Shown here one piece after another: positions 8,844 to 14,165 of a stretch of DNA of 48,362 bases (positions within the stretch are counted from its first letter, which is position 1; each line of letters begins with the position of its first letter). The position numbers were made by a program, and so were the translations under genes. The notes below the pieces were generated by a model. That model did no database searches. It was not told the DNA's origin and worked only from the letters and a program-made list of their open reading frames with translations. The stretch is from a virus. The stretch lies in the IMG/VR virus record IMGVR_UViG_3300049827_000089, positions 1 through 48,362 of that record. One strand, given 5' to 3'.

Positions 8844-8881
8844 ATCTTCGTATTGACTTATTTAAAATGAAAACGAAGATA
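8843..8881. repeat. Perfect 9-bp inverted repeat at the RepL-like start
   Basis: TATCTTCGT at 8843-8851 and its exact complement ACGAAGATA at 8873-8881 are separated by 21 AT-rich bases. The left arm overlaps the ATG region of the RepL-like gene. It may be an operator or an mRNA leader hairpin. Confidence 0.6.
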
Positions 8882-8916
8882 CGTCATTTTGCAGCCTAAA
8901 ACTCAATTTGACGTAT
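8879..8916. repeat. Inverted repeat ATACGTCA / TGACGTAT
   Basis: The arms are 8879-8886 and 8909-8916, a perfect 8-bp dyad with a 22-base spacer. A third ATACGTCA copy lies about 130 bp further right (in AATATACGTCAATATA). The spacing of about three helical turns between arm centres suits a regulator with two binding sites. Confidence 0.6.
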
Positions 8917-9061
8917 TTTTTTTACAAAAAATTGAAAAACACATATTGATTTACAACGTGTTACAAGGTTTCCTTCTTATATATATTATATAGCATTCTA
9001 TAGTCTGTTTATAGTCCACTTATTTATATAAAAAACTGGACAATATACGTCAATATATACC

Positions 9062-9193
9062 TTGACTTTTAGCTGTTAAAAGTAAACTTATAGGTTGACT
9101 ATATGAGCCTGGAGGCTCTTGTTTATGTAAGGAATGTAACCGTGCAAGGGAACTATATAGTAATACTGCGTTAGGTGGCTAAGTGAAAGTCAA
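9062..9193 (+). other. Possible structured RNA or cruciform, no gene
   Basis: TTGACTTT (9062-9069) can pair with AAAGTCAA (9186-9193). Inside lies a perfect hairpin GAGCC-TGGA-GGCTC (9105-9118) and a possible GGTT/AACC stem. No ORF of useful size is present. This is suggestive of a folded RNA but unproven; no promoter for it is obvious. Confidence 0.3.
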
Positions 9194-9286
9194 ATCCTCA
9201 GACCGAGTACCCCTTCGTTCAAATTGATTATCAGCAAGTTAATATAGGAAAGTAACCTAGATAGAAAGGTAAATAGATATGCTATT

Positions 9287-9430
9287 GTGTATAATATACA
9301 CTAAGCAATGTGTAATAAATACACATACAAGCGTTAGCGATAACCCTATTGTCTACAAACTTACTAGACTAATCCTTTACTCTACTAAACTAATGGACTA
9401 ATGCTTATAACTAATGTGTAAAATGTACAC
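9287..9430. promoter_or_regulatory. Three dyads GTGTA-N5-TACAC (operator or initiator sites)
   Basis: Three copies share the exact form GTGTA-N5-TACAC: 9287-9301 (spacer TAATA), 9310-9324 (ATAAA) and 9416-9430 (AAATG). The first two are 23 bp apart centre to centre, about two helical turns, and the second extends to ATGTGTA/TACACAT. Identical half-sites with a fixed 5-bp spacer point to binding of a dimeric protein. The neighbouring RepL-like protein or an early regulator is a candidate. Whether they act in transcription or replication cannot be told from sequence. Confidence 0.6.
9367..9417 (+). repeat. Four direct repeats (A/G)ACTAATNN
   Basis: GACTAATCC (9367-9375), AACTAATGG (9388-9396), GACTAATGC (9396-9404) and AACTAATGT (9409-9417) lie between the second and third GTGTA-N5-TACAC dyads. 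Direct repeats next to dyads and an AT-rich stretch (8917-9060) resemble an iteron-type replication origin. Tentative. Confidence 0.4.
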
Positions 9431-9596
9431 TAACTATAACTCCGAAACTCTTCGTAATCAGCGTGAAATGTTAAAATTCCTTTAACACATTTCCTGCCAT
9501 TTAGGGGCGATTTTAGCCCGTCTCCACCTGTTTGGATGTCTACCCTTGGACACTCCGAGAAGTGCCAAATTTGGGGAAATGCGCCTTACCTCTAAT

Positions 9597-9653
9597 TGCG
9601 CGCGCGTATGTACGCGTGTATGTGTGCGCGTATACGCGTATGCGCACGTATGC
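9597..9653. other. 57-bp uninterrupted purine/pyrimidine alternation (potential Z-DNA)
   Basis: Every base from 9597 to 9653 alternates pyrimidine and purine, mostly CG, TG and TA steps. The tract starts with TGCGCGCGCG and includes the palindrome CGCGTATACGCG. It is GC-rich in an otherwise AT-rich genome and carries no gene. Such tracts favour left-handed DNA under negative supercoiling. Confidence 0.85.
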
Positions 9654-9689
9654 CTGCGCGCTATATCCTATACTGACCCCTTAAAAAAC

Positions 9690-9800
9690 CTTTAACAAAC
9701 TTTTAACTAGGCTGTTGATTGCAGTACCAAAATATCTTTGCACTTTTACAATGTCAACGGGGACGACCTACTGACACAGCTCTTTTAACGTTTCTTTAAC
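9690..9800 (+). promoter_or_regulatory. Promoter region with paired CTTT(T)AAC boxes
   Basis: A good -7 element TATCTTTG occupies 9733-9740; the -33 region is weak (TTG at 9714-9716, short spacing), so an activator may be needed. Pairs of CTTT(T)AAC boxes flank it: 9690-9696 and 9700-9707 upstream, and 9782-9789 and 9794-9800 downstream, in mirrored order of the 7- and 8-base forms. This is the only promoter-like signal found upstream of the first early genes. Transcription would start near 9747. Confidence 0.5.
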
Positions 9801-10078
9801 ACTCTTGCATACCTGACCTCAATAAGTCACTTAGTCACTGCAAGTATGGTCTCGCTAGGCTTTCCGCTGTAAAGCGTTGTAGCAATCACGAAGAGTGAGA
9901 GAGACCCATCCGATGGTTATGATGGTGCATAAACTCAACCCTGCTTTTGGTTTCCCTAGGACTATAGGCAGTAAAACTAGGCGACGAAATGGTTCAGTTC
10001 CATAGTAGTTGAAGATGGCGCGTTTAAAAACGTTAGCTGTTCGGAGCGTTGGGTGACAGCAATGCCCTCTAAAATAAC
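9752..10078 (+). ncRNA. Structured leader RNA upstream of the first hammerhead
   Basis: About 330 bases without a convincing ORF contain several stems. TGTCA/TGACA (9752-9776) is first. A three-way junction follows, closed by ATGGTCTC (9846-9853) with GAGACC-C-AT (9901-9909) and enclosing GCTA/TAGC with GCTTT/AAAGC, and TCAC/GTGA. CCTAG/CTAGG lies further on. If transcribed from the 9733 promoter and cut at 10084/10085, it would be released as a separate RNA. The family is not one I recognise. An ORF reading from a GTG at 10053 has no support, since it runs through the ribozyme. Confidence 0.45.
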
Positions 10079-10132
10079 GATGTCCGCGGATAAATTACTC
10101 CGCGCTGATGAGCTGCAGAACAGCGAAACATT
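10079..10132 (+). ncRNA. Hammerhead ribozyme, type III topology
   Basis: All core elements of the hammerhead self-cleaving ribozyme are present in order. The cleavage triplet GTC is 10082-10084. Stem I is CGCGGA (10085-10090) with TCCGCG (10099-10104), loop of 8. The core CTGATGA is 10105-10111. Stem II is GCTG/CAGC (10112-10115, 10121-10124), loop CAGAA, with the preferred G10.1-C11.1 pair. GAAA is 10125-10128. Open stem III is five pairs, GATGT part (10079-10083) with ACATT (10128-10132), including the required A15.1-U16.1 and C15.2-G16.2. Cleavage is predicted between 10084 and 10085. The ATG of the next gene is 14 bases after the ribozyme. Stem III is short, so activity in isolation may be modest. 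Confidence 0.92.
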
Positions 10133-10145
10133 TAAAATTAAAACT

Positions 10146-10394
10146 ATGAAACACATTGTAATTTTCAAACACACGTCAGTAGTAATTAGAACTGATGAGT
10201 ACTTCACAATTGAACACAACTATGAATTCACGGATTTCCGCACAGCCTTTAAACTATACCAAGAGAAAGTGAAAGAATACTCAGAACACGTAGGTACAAT
10301 ATGCGCAAGCAAGCTAGATACAAGTCTAAAATTGGTAAGCAAGGACGATGATGGCGAAATGAGATGTCACTATAGAATAAATATATCTAACTAA
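10146..10394 (+). CDS. Small early protein flanked by two hammerhead ribozymes
   Basis: This 82-residue protein begins MKHIVIFKHTSVVIRTDEY. I chose the ATG at 10146, since the alternative upstream GTG at 10053 would require translating the ribozyme; AAAACT before the ATG resembles other leaders here. The sequence is mixed alpha/beta with EFTDFRTAFKLYQEKVKEYSEH in the middle. It resembles another early protein, 14604-14855 (MKHYVFAHT ... EFNDYNTAMDYY), so the two are likely paralogues. No known family recognised. Its ORF lies wholly within the RNA segment bounded by the two predicted cleavage sites, an arrangement I have not seen described for a phage gene. Confidence 0.8.
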   Translation: MKHIVIFKHTSVVIRTDEYFTIEHNYEFTDFRTAFKLYQEKVKEYSEHVGTICASKLDTSLKLVSKDDDGEMRCHYRINISN

Positions 10395-10398
10395 ACAA

Positions 10399-10462
10399 GG
10401 TTAACTGAGGATGGGTTCAATACCCGAAACGGAGCAAGCTCCCCCACTTGCCCGTCTTAACC
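10399..10462 (+). ncRNA. Hammerhead ribozyme, type I topology
   Basis: Open stem I is GGTTAA (10399-10404) with TTAACC (10457-10462). The core CTGAGGA is 10405-10411. Stem II is GGGT/ACCC (10413-10416, 10422-10425), loop TCAAT. GAAA is 10426-10429. Stem III is ACGG/CCGT (10429-10432, 10452-10455), a bulged A10433, then GCAAG/CTTGC (10434-10438, 10447-10451), loop of 8. The cleavage triplet GTC is 10454-10456. Cleavage is predicted between 10456 and 10457, 22 bases before the DUF932 ATG. One extra base (T10412) sits between the core and stem II, an insertion site tolerated in some natural hammerheads. It begins five bases after the preceding stop codon. Confidence 0.92.
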
Positions 10463-10478
10463 AATTAAAAACTTTTTT

Positions 10479-11402
10479 ATGAGACAACAAACAGCACAAC
10501 AAATGTTAGCAAACGATTCAAGATTCAGCGCACAAACAACTGCACAAGCAGAGCGCAACATTGACAACATCTTAGAGAACAGCAGACAAGACAATGTCTT
10601 CGTTGAGTCCTCTATTATTAGCTTATCTGAAATCACGGGAATGGACACGCGCAAAGGCCTAGAGCAGGCTGTTATTTGCGAGGGTCAAATCGTTAACGTG
10701 GTATCTTCTAGCTATGGTCACCTAGATAACCGCAAGTTCTACTACGAGGCAGAGTCTAAACTAATTGATTCTGACATCTACTACAAACAGCGCTCTATCA
10801 ACAAAGATAACCGCTCCTTTGCTGTAGATTATGTGTTAGCTGATGACCGCTACAAAGTATGCGTAAAGGGTGAGCAAGACGTATTACGTCCTATGTTACG
10901 ATTCGTTAATAGTTACGATGGTAGCTGTAAGACTAGCGGTTCCTTTGGATTTTGGCGCAAGGTGTGTGACAATGGACTACACGTAGCACATACTGAGATT
11001 GGATTCAGCGTTAAACACCGCGGTAATATAGCAGACGTGGTAATGCCTAAGATGGACGAGATTGTATCTAAGTTTATGGACAACGAGTTCTATACCTTGA
11101 AGCGCAAGTTTGAAGTATTGGCAGAGCGTCCCGTATACAACCTAGATGGATACGTAAAAGCTACAGCTAAATCTTTGGGGCTGTTTAAGTACGAAGCTAG
11201 TGACAAGAACCCCGAACCTAGCGCTAACGCTCGTTTTGTTCTAGATGTAATCAACCGAGAGACTAGACAATTGAATACACAACCTAACCAATGGATTGTA
11301 TACAACGCGTTCAATGAATTGTTACACGGCAAGTTAAAGAAGACCTTTGACCAACAGCGTAACATTGACGAGCAATTGTTTGAGACTATCTATAATTCAT
11401 AA
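10479..11402 (+). CDS. DUF932 family protein
   Basis: This 307-residue protein has the hallmarks of the DUF932 phage/plasmid family: a central RFVNSYDGSCKTSGSFGFWR followed by KVCDNGLH and a kH.GN motif (VKHRGNIADV). Members are common in phage and plasmid early or mobilisation regions, and their biochemical role is not established. The C-terminal region is helical. The ATG at 10479 is preceded by an A/T-rich leader which would start with a 5'-OH at 10457 if the second hammerhead cuts. A strong hairpin follows the stop. Confidence 0.8.
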   Translation: MRQQTAQQMLANDSRFSAQTTAQAERNIDNILENSRQDNVFVESSIISLSEITGMDTRKGLEQAVICEGQIVNVVSSSYGHLDNRKFYYEAESKLIDSDIYYKQRSINKDNRSFAVDYVLADDRYKVCVKGEQDVLRPMLRFVNSYDGSCKTSGSFGFWRKVCDNGLHVAHTEIGFSVKHRGNIADVVMPKMDEIVSKFMDNEFYTLKRKFEVLAERPVYNLDGYVKATAKSLGLFKYEASDKNPEPSANARFVLDVINRETRQLNTQPNQWIVYNAFNELLHGKLKKTFDQQRNIDEQLFETIYNS

Positions 11403-11410
11403 TCAACACG

Positions 11411-11440
11411 GGGGTGGGCAACCACCCCTATTTTATTTTA
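11411..11440 (+). terminator. Hairpin/terminator after DUF932 gene
   Basis: GGGGTGG-GCAA-CCACCCC (11411-11428) is a perfect 7-bp GC-rich stem followed by TATTTTATTTTA. The tail is not a pure T-run, so partial termination or 3'-end protection are both possible. The repeated leader TTATCTAAACTA follows directly. Confidence 0.6.
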
Positions 11441-11457
11441 TCTAAACTAATAATCTT

Positions 11458-11625
11458 ATGCTAGTAGAAATCAAAGAGAAATCAGTATATGGTGGCACGC
11501 TACTATATCCAAACAATCAGACTGCAGTATACCTTACTGAGTTAATGAATAAAAAAACTTTTAATATCAGAGACCTAGATATTATTACTGACCTAGGATA
11601 CACTATTAACATTATTAAACTATAA
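11458..11625 (+). CDS. Small early protein (55 aa)
   Basis: The ORF starts MLVEIKEKSVYGGTLLYPNN and ends ...LGYTINIIKL. ATG at 11458 follows the shared leader. It is soluble, mixed alpha/beta. The NxxxYLTELMNKKTFNIRD segment suggests a compact fold; no family recognised. Confidence 0.65.
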   Translation: MLVEIKEKSVYGGTLLYPNNQTAVYLTELMNKKTFNIRDLDIITDLGYTINIIKL

Positions 11626-11636
11626 AACTATCATCA

Positions 11637-11858
11637 ATGGCAAAAGAATTCAAAATCGGTGAGTACGCTGTAGGCGGTATCATCAAGGTAGACAAGGGTG
11701 CTAAATTAGTACGCATCCAAGCCCTAGATTGGGACGATAAAGATGTATTAAGAAACAAAGTATTTCCCGTAGATTATACGGACGCTATGGACGAGTTCTT
11801 AAACGACTTGACCACTAGCTATTATGCAGACAAAATATTAGACTACATTAAAAACTAA
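11637..11858 (+). CDS. Small acidic early protein
   Basis: The protein has 73 residues (MAKEFKIGEYAVGGIIKVDK...), with an N-terminal beta-rich part (GEYAVGGIIKV, AKLVRIQALDW) and a helical acidic C-terminus. The leader AAAACTATCATCA before ATG is identical to that of 13424-13546. No family recognised. Confidence 0.75.
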   Translation: MAKEFKIGEYAVGGIIKVDKGAKLVRIQALDWDDKDVLRNKVFPVDYTDAMDEFLNDLTTSYYADKILDYIKN

Positions 11859-11862
11859 AGCT

Positions 11863-12210
11863 ATGAAACAAAAATTAGTATGGCCAAACATTTACAAGAT
11901 GGAGCAACCTATTATTGAAAAACCTAAAACCTATGCAACTATGATGCACGATGAAACTATTATTTTATCTGACCTATTAGATAGCGTATACGTACACGAC
12001 TATAGCTATATGATGTCAGACGACAAGCGAGTATGGGAGCGTGGCAAAAACAATGAGCGCCACATCAAGGATTTGATTGACATACTAGTTACCGAGCTGT
12101 ATGTTAAGCCAATTGACCTCCTTAAACAGCTGTTAGAATGTAGAAGCGAGCAATACACCGACGGGTTAACGCACCGCGTAATCAAAGGATGGTTTGCTAT
12201 TTATATGTAA
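11863..12210 (+). CDS. Hypothetical early protein
   Basis: The 115-residue protein lies four bases after the previous gene. It has a helical centre with DYSYMMSDDKRVWERG and NERHIKDLIDILV; the ending VIKGWFAIYM is hydrophobic. An internal Met at residue 13 is an alternative start. No known family. Confidence 0.75.
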   Translation: MKQKLVWPNIYKMEQPIIEKPKTYATMMHDETIILSDLLDSVYVHDYSYMMSDDKRVWERGKNNERHIKDLIDILVTELYVKPIDLLKQLLECRSEQYTDGLTHRVIKGWFAIYM

Positions 12211-12242
12211 ACAATTATTATTTTATCTAAACTATTAACACA

Positions 12243-12407
12243 ATGGAAAAAAAGTTTTTGACTTTATACCCCGATGATTTTAGAAATATAAATGATTGGT
12301 ATGCTGTTTGCGACCAATTGAATATTGACCACAATGCGCTATTGATTGACATATACTACAGCGACCTTAGATATGACACAATGAGCGAAACACATATTAA
12401 ACCATAA
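12243..12407 (+). CDS. Small early protein (54 aa)
   Basis: The ORF begins MEKKFLTLYPDDFRNINDWY and ends ...MSETHIKP. The best copy of the shared leader (TTATCTAAACTATTAACACA) lies immediately before its ATG. Acidic, soluble; function unknown. Confidence 0.65.
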   Translation: MEKKFLTLYPDDFRNINDWYAVCDQLNIDHNALLIDIYYSDLRYDTMSETHIKP

Positions 12408-12418
12408 AACATAACACA

Positions 12419-12835
12419 ATGCACTATTCATTTTATCTATTCGTAAACTTACGAAATGCTGTACTTGGCGAAGGTGTTGAGTACGATTGTCAGTATGGTA
12501 TTGACCAAACATTATTTGCAATGTACGAGAAATCAAAGTACAATGAAGAGAACACACCCGAGTACGAGTGTATGGTCAACTTCTTAAACGCATACAAGGA
12601 CAATAAGATTGACATCATTATGGACAGCTTTAACAACTACCTAAACAAACACGATTGGGTAGTATTGCTTGATGAAAGCGGTATCAGTCACGACTTTCTT
12701 AAGCCTAGAAGAGGCGATGTATTGCAGTTTATTAGAATCAATGACAACGACTCTACTATAGGTGAGTTCTTGCACTTACCCAGCAATCAACCGCTAAACA
12801 TATTCGCTGACCGCACACTTAAACTAAATAAATAA
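12419..12835 (+). CDS. Hypothetical early protein
   Basis: This 138-residue soluble acidic protein starts MHYSFYLFVNLRNAVLGEG and has a helical central region (YECMVNFLNAYKDNKIDIIM). It is preceded by AACATAACACA, a short version of the leader. No family recognised. Confidence 0.75.
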   Translation: MHYSFYLFVNLRNAVLGEGVEYDCQYGIDQTLFAMYEKSKYNEENTPEYECMVNFLNAYKDNKIDIIMDSFNNYLNKHDWVVLLDESGISHDFLKPRRGDVLQFIRINDNDSTIGEFLHLPSNQPLNIFADRTLKLNK

Positions 12836-12837
12836 TT

Positions 12838-13071
12838 ATGGCAAAGAAATTTACAGCGCAAGATTTATATAACTTCTTGCACGACCTCCAAGAGGAACAC
12901 GGATACGACTTATCTACATTGAATGTAAACTATAGAGAAGACTCAGACTCAGACGTATGTGCTGTTAACTATGTATTTGAAGACTTATACGATGCAGAGA
13001 CTAACAGCGTACTTACATCTATTATGCTGTTTGACTCAATAGAAGATAGCTTATACGAAGAGATAGACTAA
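12838..13071 (+). CDS. Small acidic early protein
   Basis: The 77-residue protein (MAKKFTAQDLYNFLHDLQEE...) is strongly acidic, with beta-like strands DVCAVNYVFEDLY and SVLTSIMLFDS. It lies two bases after the preceding gene. Strongly acidic small early proteins are often host-takeover factors in phages; that is only an analogy here. Confidence 0.75.
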   Translation: MAKKFTAQDLYNFLHDLQEEHGYDLSTLNVNYREDSDSDVCAVNYVFEDLYDAETNSVLTSIMLFDSIEDSLYEEID

Positions 13072-13098
13072 TATTAAATTATCTAAACTAATAACACA

Positions 13099-13275
13099 AT
13101 GGAAAAATTATCAACACGCGCCATCTTAGTTACTGCATTGATAGACCTAGCAGGCGACGAATACGAAACAACGGAAGACTTTATTGATATGGCAAAGAAG
13201 TCTGAAATAGAGTTAATCCAAGACTTAATTCATACAGCTAGATACTATAAAAATTTAAACGATGAAGCAAGCTAA
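13099..13275 (+). CDS. Small helical early protein (58 aa)
   Basis: ATG at 13099 follows the shared leader. The sequence MEKLSTRAILVTALIDLAGD continues into an all-helical acidic chain ending ...YYKNLNDEAS. It overlaps the next gene by 14 bases in another frame. No family recognised. Confidence 0.65.
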   Translation: MEKLSTRAILVTALIDLAGDEYETTEDFIDMAKKSEIELIQDLIHTARYYKNLNDEAS

Positions 13276-13411
13276 AAAATATTACCACAGCCACCATTGG
13301 ATATACGAAATCCAAACGGAGAACGGCATCCGCTATACACCCGACATAGATTGGTCGGAGTGGACAACTATAGAAGGTGCTAAGGCTCACATAGATTTTC
13401 TACAGCAATAA
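13262..13411 (+). CDS. Small early protein (49 aa)
   Basis: The ORF MKQAKKYYHSHHWIYEIQTE ... EGAKAHIDFLQQ overlaps the upstream gene by 14 bases. It is rich in His, Tyr and Trp and looks like a short beta-sheet plus helix domain. The overlap is consistent with translational coupling. Function unknown. Confidence 0.6.
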   Translation: MKQAKKYYHSHHWIYEIQTENGIRYTPDIDWSEWTTIEGAKAHIDFLQQ

Positions 13412-13423
13412 AAACTATCATCA

Positions 13424-13546
13424 ATGCCACGCAAGAAAAAATACCGCCTTACAGCATACGGATACCAACAAATGCCATTCTTAACCGAGGGTACAATCGT
13501 TGAGCTGTCTTGGACACCTAACCTGCTGTATTGGGAAGAAATTTAG
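13424..13546 (+). CDS. Small early protein (40 aa)
   Basis: The ORF MPRKKKYRLTAYGYQQMPFL ... TPNLLYWEEI follows the leader AAAACTATCATCA, which is identical to that of 11637-11858. Basic N-terminus and aromatic C-terminus; no family recognised. Confidence 0.55.
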   Translation: MPRKKKYRLTAYGYQQMPFLTEGTIVELSWTPNLLYWEEI

Positions 13547-13554
13547 GTTAACGT

Positions 13555-13585
13555 GGGGAGCGTCACGTACAACGCTCACCTTTTT
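13555..13585 (+). terminator. Intrinsic terminator-like hairpin
   Basis: GGGGAGCGT (13555-13563) pairs with ACGCTCACC (13572-13580) with one mismatch, followed by TTTTT. The next gene's shared leader TTATCTAAACTA begins right after it, as with the hairpin at 11411. Confidence 0.6.
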
Positions 13586-13607
13586 AAATTATCTAAACTA
13601 TTATACT

Positions 13608-13862
13608 ATGTTAAACGATTCAGTAAAAAAACAATTAGAAGAAATTGCTTCAGATTATAGACCATACTATGTTATGGATGTAATAAAAGACTGCTACAGC
13701 GGAGCATCAAAGCGCGACTTAATAGACGAATGTATTGAATTCCTGCAGGACGAAGGATACCTTACTATTAAGCCATCTAATCTATTAGAACAGCAAAAGG
13801 TAGAAGACTTCATCGTAGAGTTGAAGCCACACTACAACGAGCGTCAGTATCTATTTATCTAA
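13608..13862 (+). CDS. Small early protein
   Basis: I chose the ATG at 13608 (84 residues, MLNDSVKKQLEEIASDYRPY...), since the longer frame would run through the upstream terminator hairpin and the shared leader lies right before this ATG. It is helical and acidic, with a possible small winged-helix shape (YVMDVIKDCYSGASKRDLIDECIEFL...). Function unknown. Confidence 0.75.
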   Translation: MLNDSVKKQLEEIASDYRPYYVMDVIKDCYSGASKRDLIDECIEFLQDEGYLTIKPSNLLEQQKVEDFIVELKPHYNERQYLFI

Positions 13863-13874
13863 ACTATTAATATT

Positions 13875-14117
13875 ATGACAACAAAAGAAAAAATCGCACT
13901 ATACAACCAAGAGGCTGTTATGTGGGACAACCTAGATGAAGCTGTTATCGGCATCACGGACGACGGCAAGGTAGTCTACGATATAGACAAAATGGTAGAT
14001 ATATTCTCAAAGGATATGAGTACCGAGGATGCTATAGAATGGATAGACTACAATATTCTAGGCGCACACGTAGGCGACTATACTCCCGTACACATCCATA
14101 AAATAAATGCAATATAA
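13875..14117 (+). CDS. Conserved small phage protein (EWIDYN motif)
   Basis: The 80-residue protein has DAIEWIDYNILGAHVGDYTPVHIH, similar to small proteins in many phages that carry AIEWIDYNTxRA. An acidic N-terminal half precedes it. Function unknown. The shared leader precedes the ATG and also overlaps the stop of the previous gene. Confidence 0.75.
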   Translation: MTTKEKIALYNQEAVMWDNLDEAVIGITDDGKVVYDIDKMVDIFSKDMSTEDAIEWIDYNILGAHVGDYTPVHIHKINAI

Positions 14118-14149
14118 TTTGCAGTTATGCAAACATTATTTTAACTTTA
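14118..14149 (+). promoter_or_regulatory. Putative Bacteroidota-type promoter
   Basis: TTTG (14118-14121), 20 bases, then TAACTTTA (14142-14149). It matches the TTTG/TAnnTTTG layout except for the last base. It would transcribe the run 14166-17347. Confidence 0.5.
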
Positions 14150-14165
14150 CACAAAACATACACAT

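Larger units (their letters stand above)
11433..13877 (+). repeat. Recurrent gene leader TTATCTAAACTA(A/T)TA (five copies)
   Basis: The sequence occurs just before the ATGs at 11458, 12243, 13099, 13608 and 13875, always ending 5-12 bases from the start. Fuller matches read TTATCTAAACTATTAACACA before ATG. A shorter relative (AAACTATTAACACA) precedes 23877. It is not Shine-Dalgarno-like. It could be a translation enhancer, a binding site for a phage protein on RNA or DNA, or a promoter part. Confidence 0.7.

Noticed and set aside
9195-9201. CTGAGGA on the minus strand, as a possible third hammerhead
   Set aside because: No GAAA after a stem II and no UH cleavage triplet in place.
9140-9250. 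Possible tRNA near CTTCGTTCAAATTGA
   Set aside because: Stems do not pair well enough for an acceptor or anticodon arm.
9597-9653. CRISPR array or simple microsatellite
   Set aside because: No spaced repeats of constant length; the tract alternates purine/pyrimidine without a single repeating unit.
9995-10015. T-arm-like ATGG-TTCAGTT-CCAT
   Set aside because: No other tRNA arms can be placed around it.
10053-10145. GTG-started N-terminal extension of the small ORF before 10146
   Set aside because: The extension runs through the complete hammerhead core and stems; the ATG at 10146 with an A-rich leader is more convincing.
10189-10195. CTGATGA inside the small ORF as another hammerhead core
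   Set aside because: It is not followed by a stem and GAAA; it is simply coding sequence.
9977-10219. Minus-strand ORF of 80 codons across the first hammerhead
   Set aside because: It runs antisense to the ribozyme and to the small gene, has a Cys/Ser-rich composition typical of shadow frames and no promoter-like signal.
10399-10462. tRNA: the GGGTTCAATACCC segment looks like a T-arm
   Set aside because: No D-arm, anticodon arm or 7-bp acceptor fits; the sequence is fully explained as stem II of a hammerhead ribozyme.
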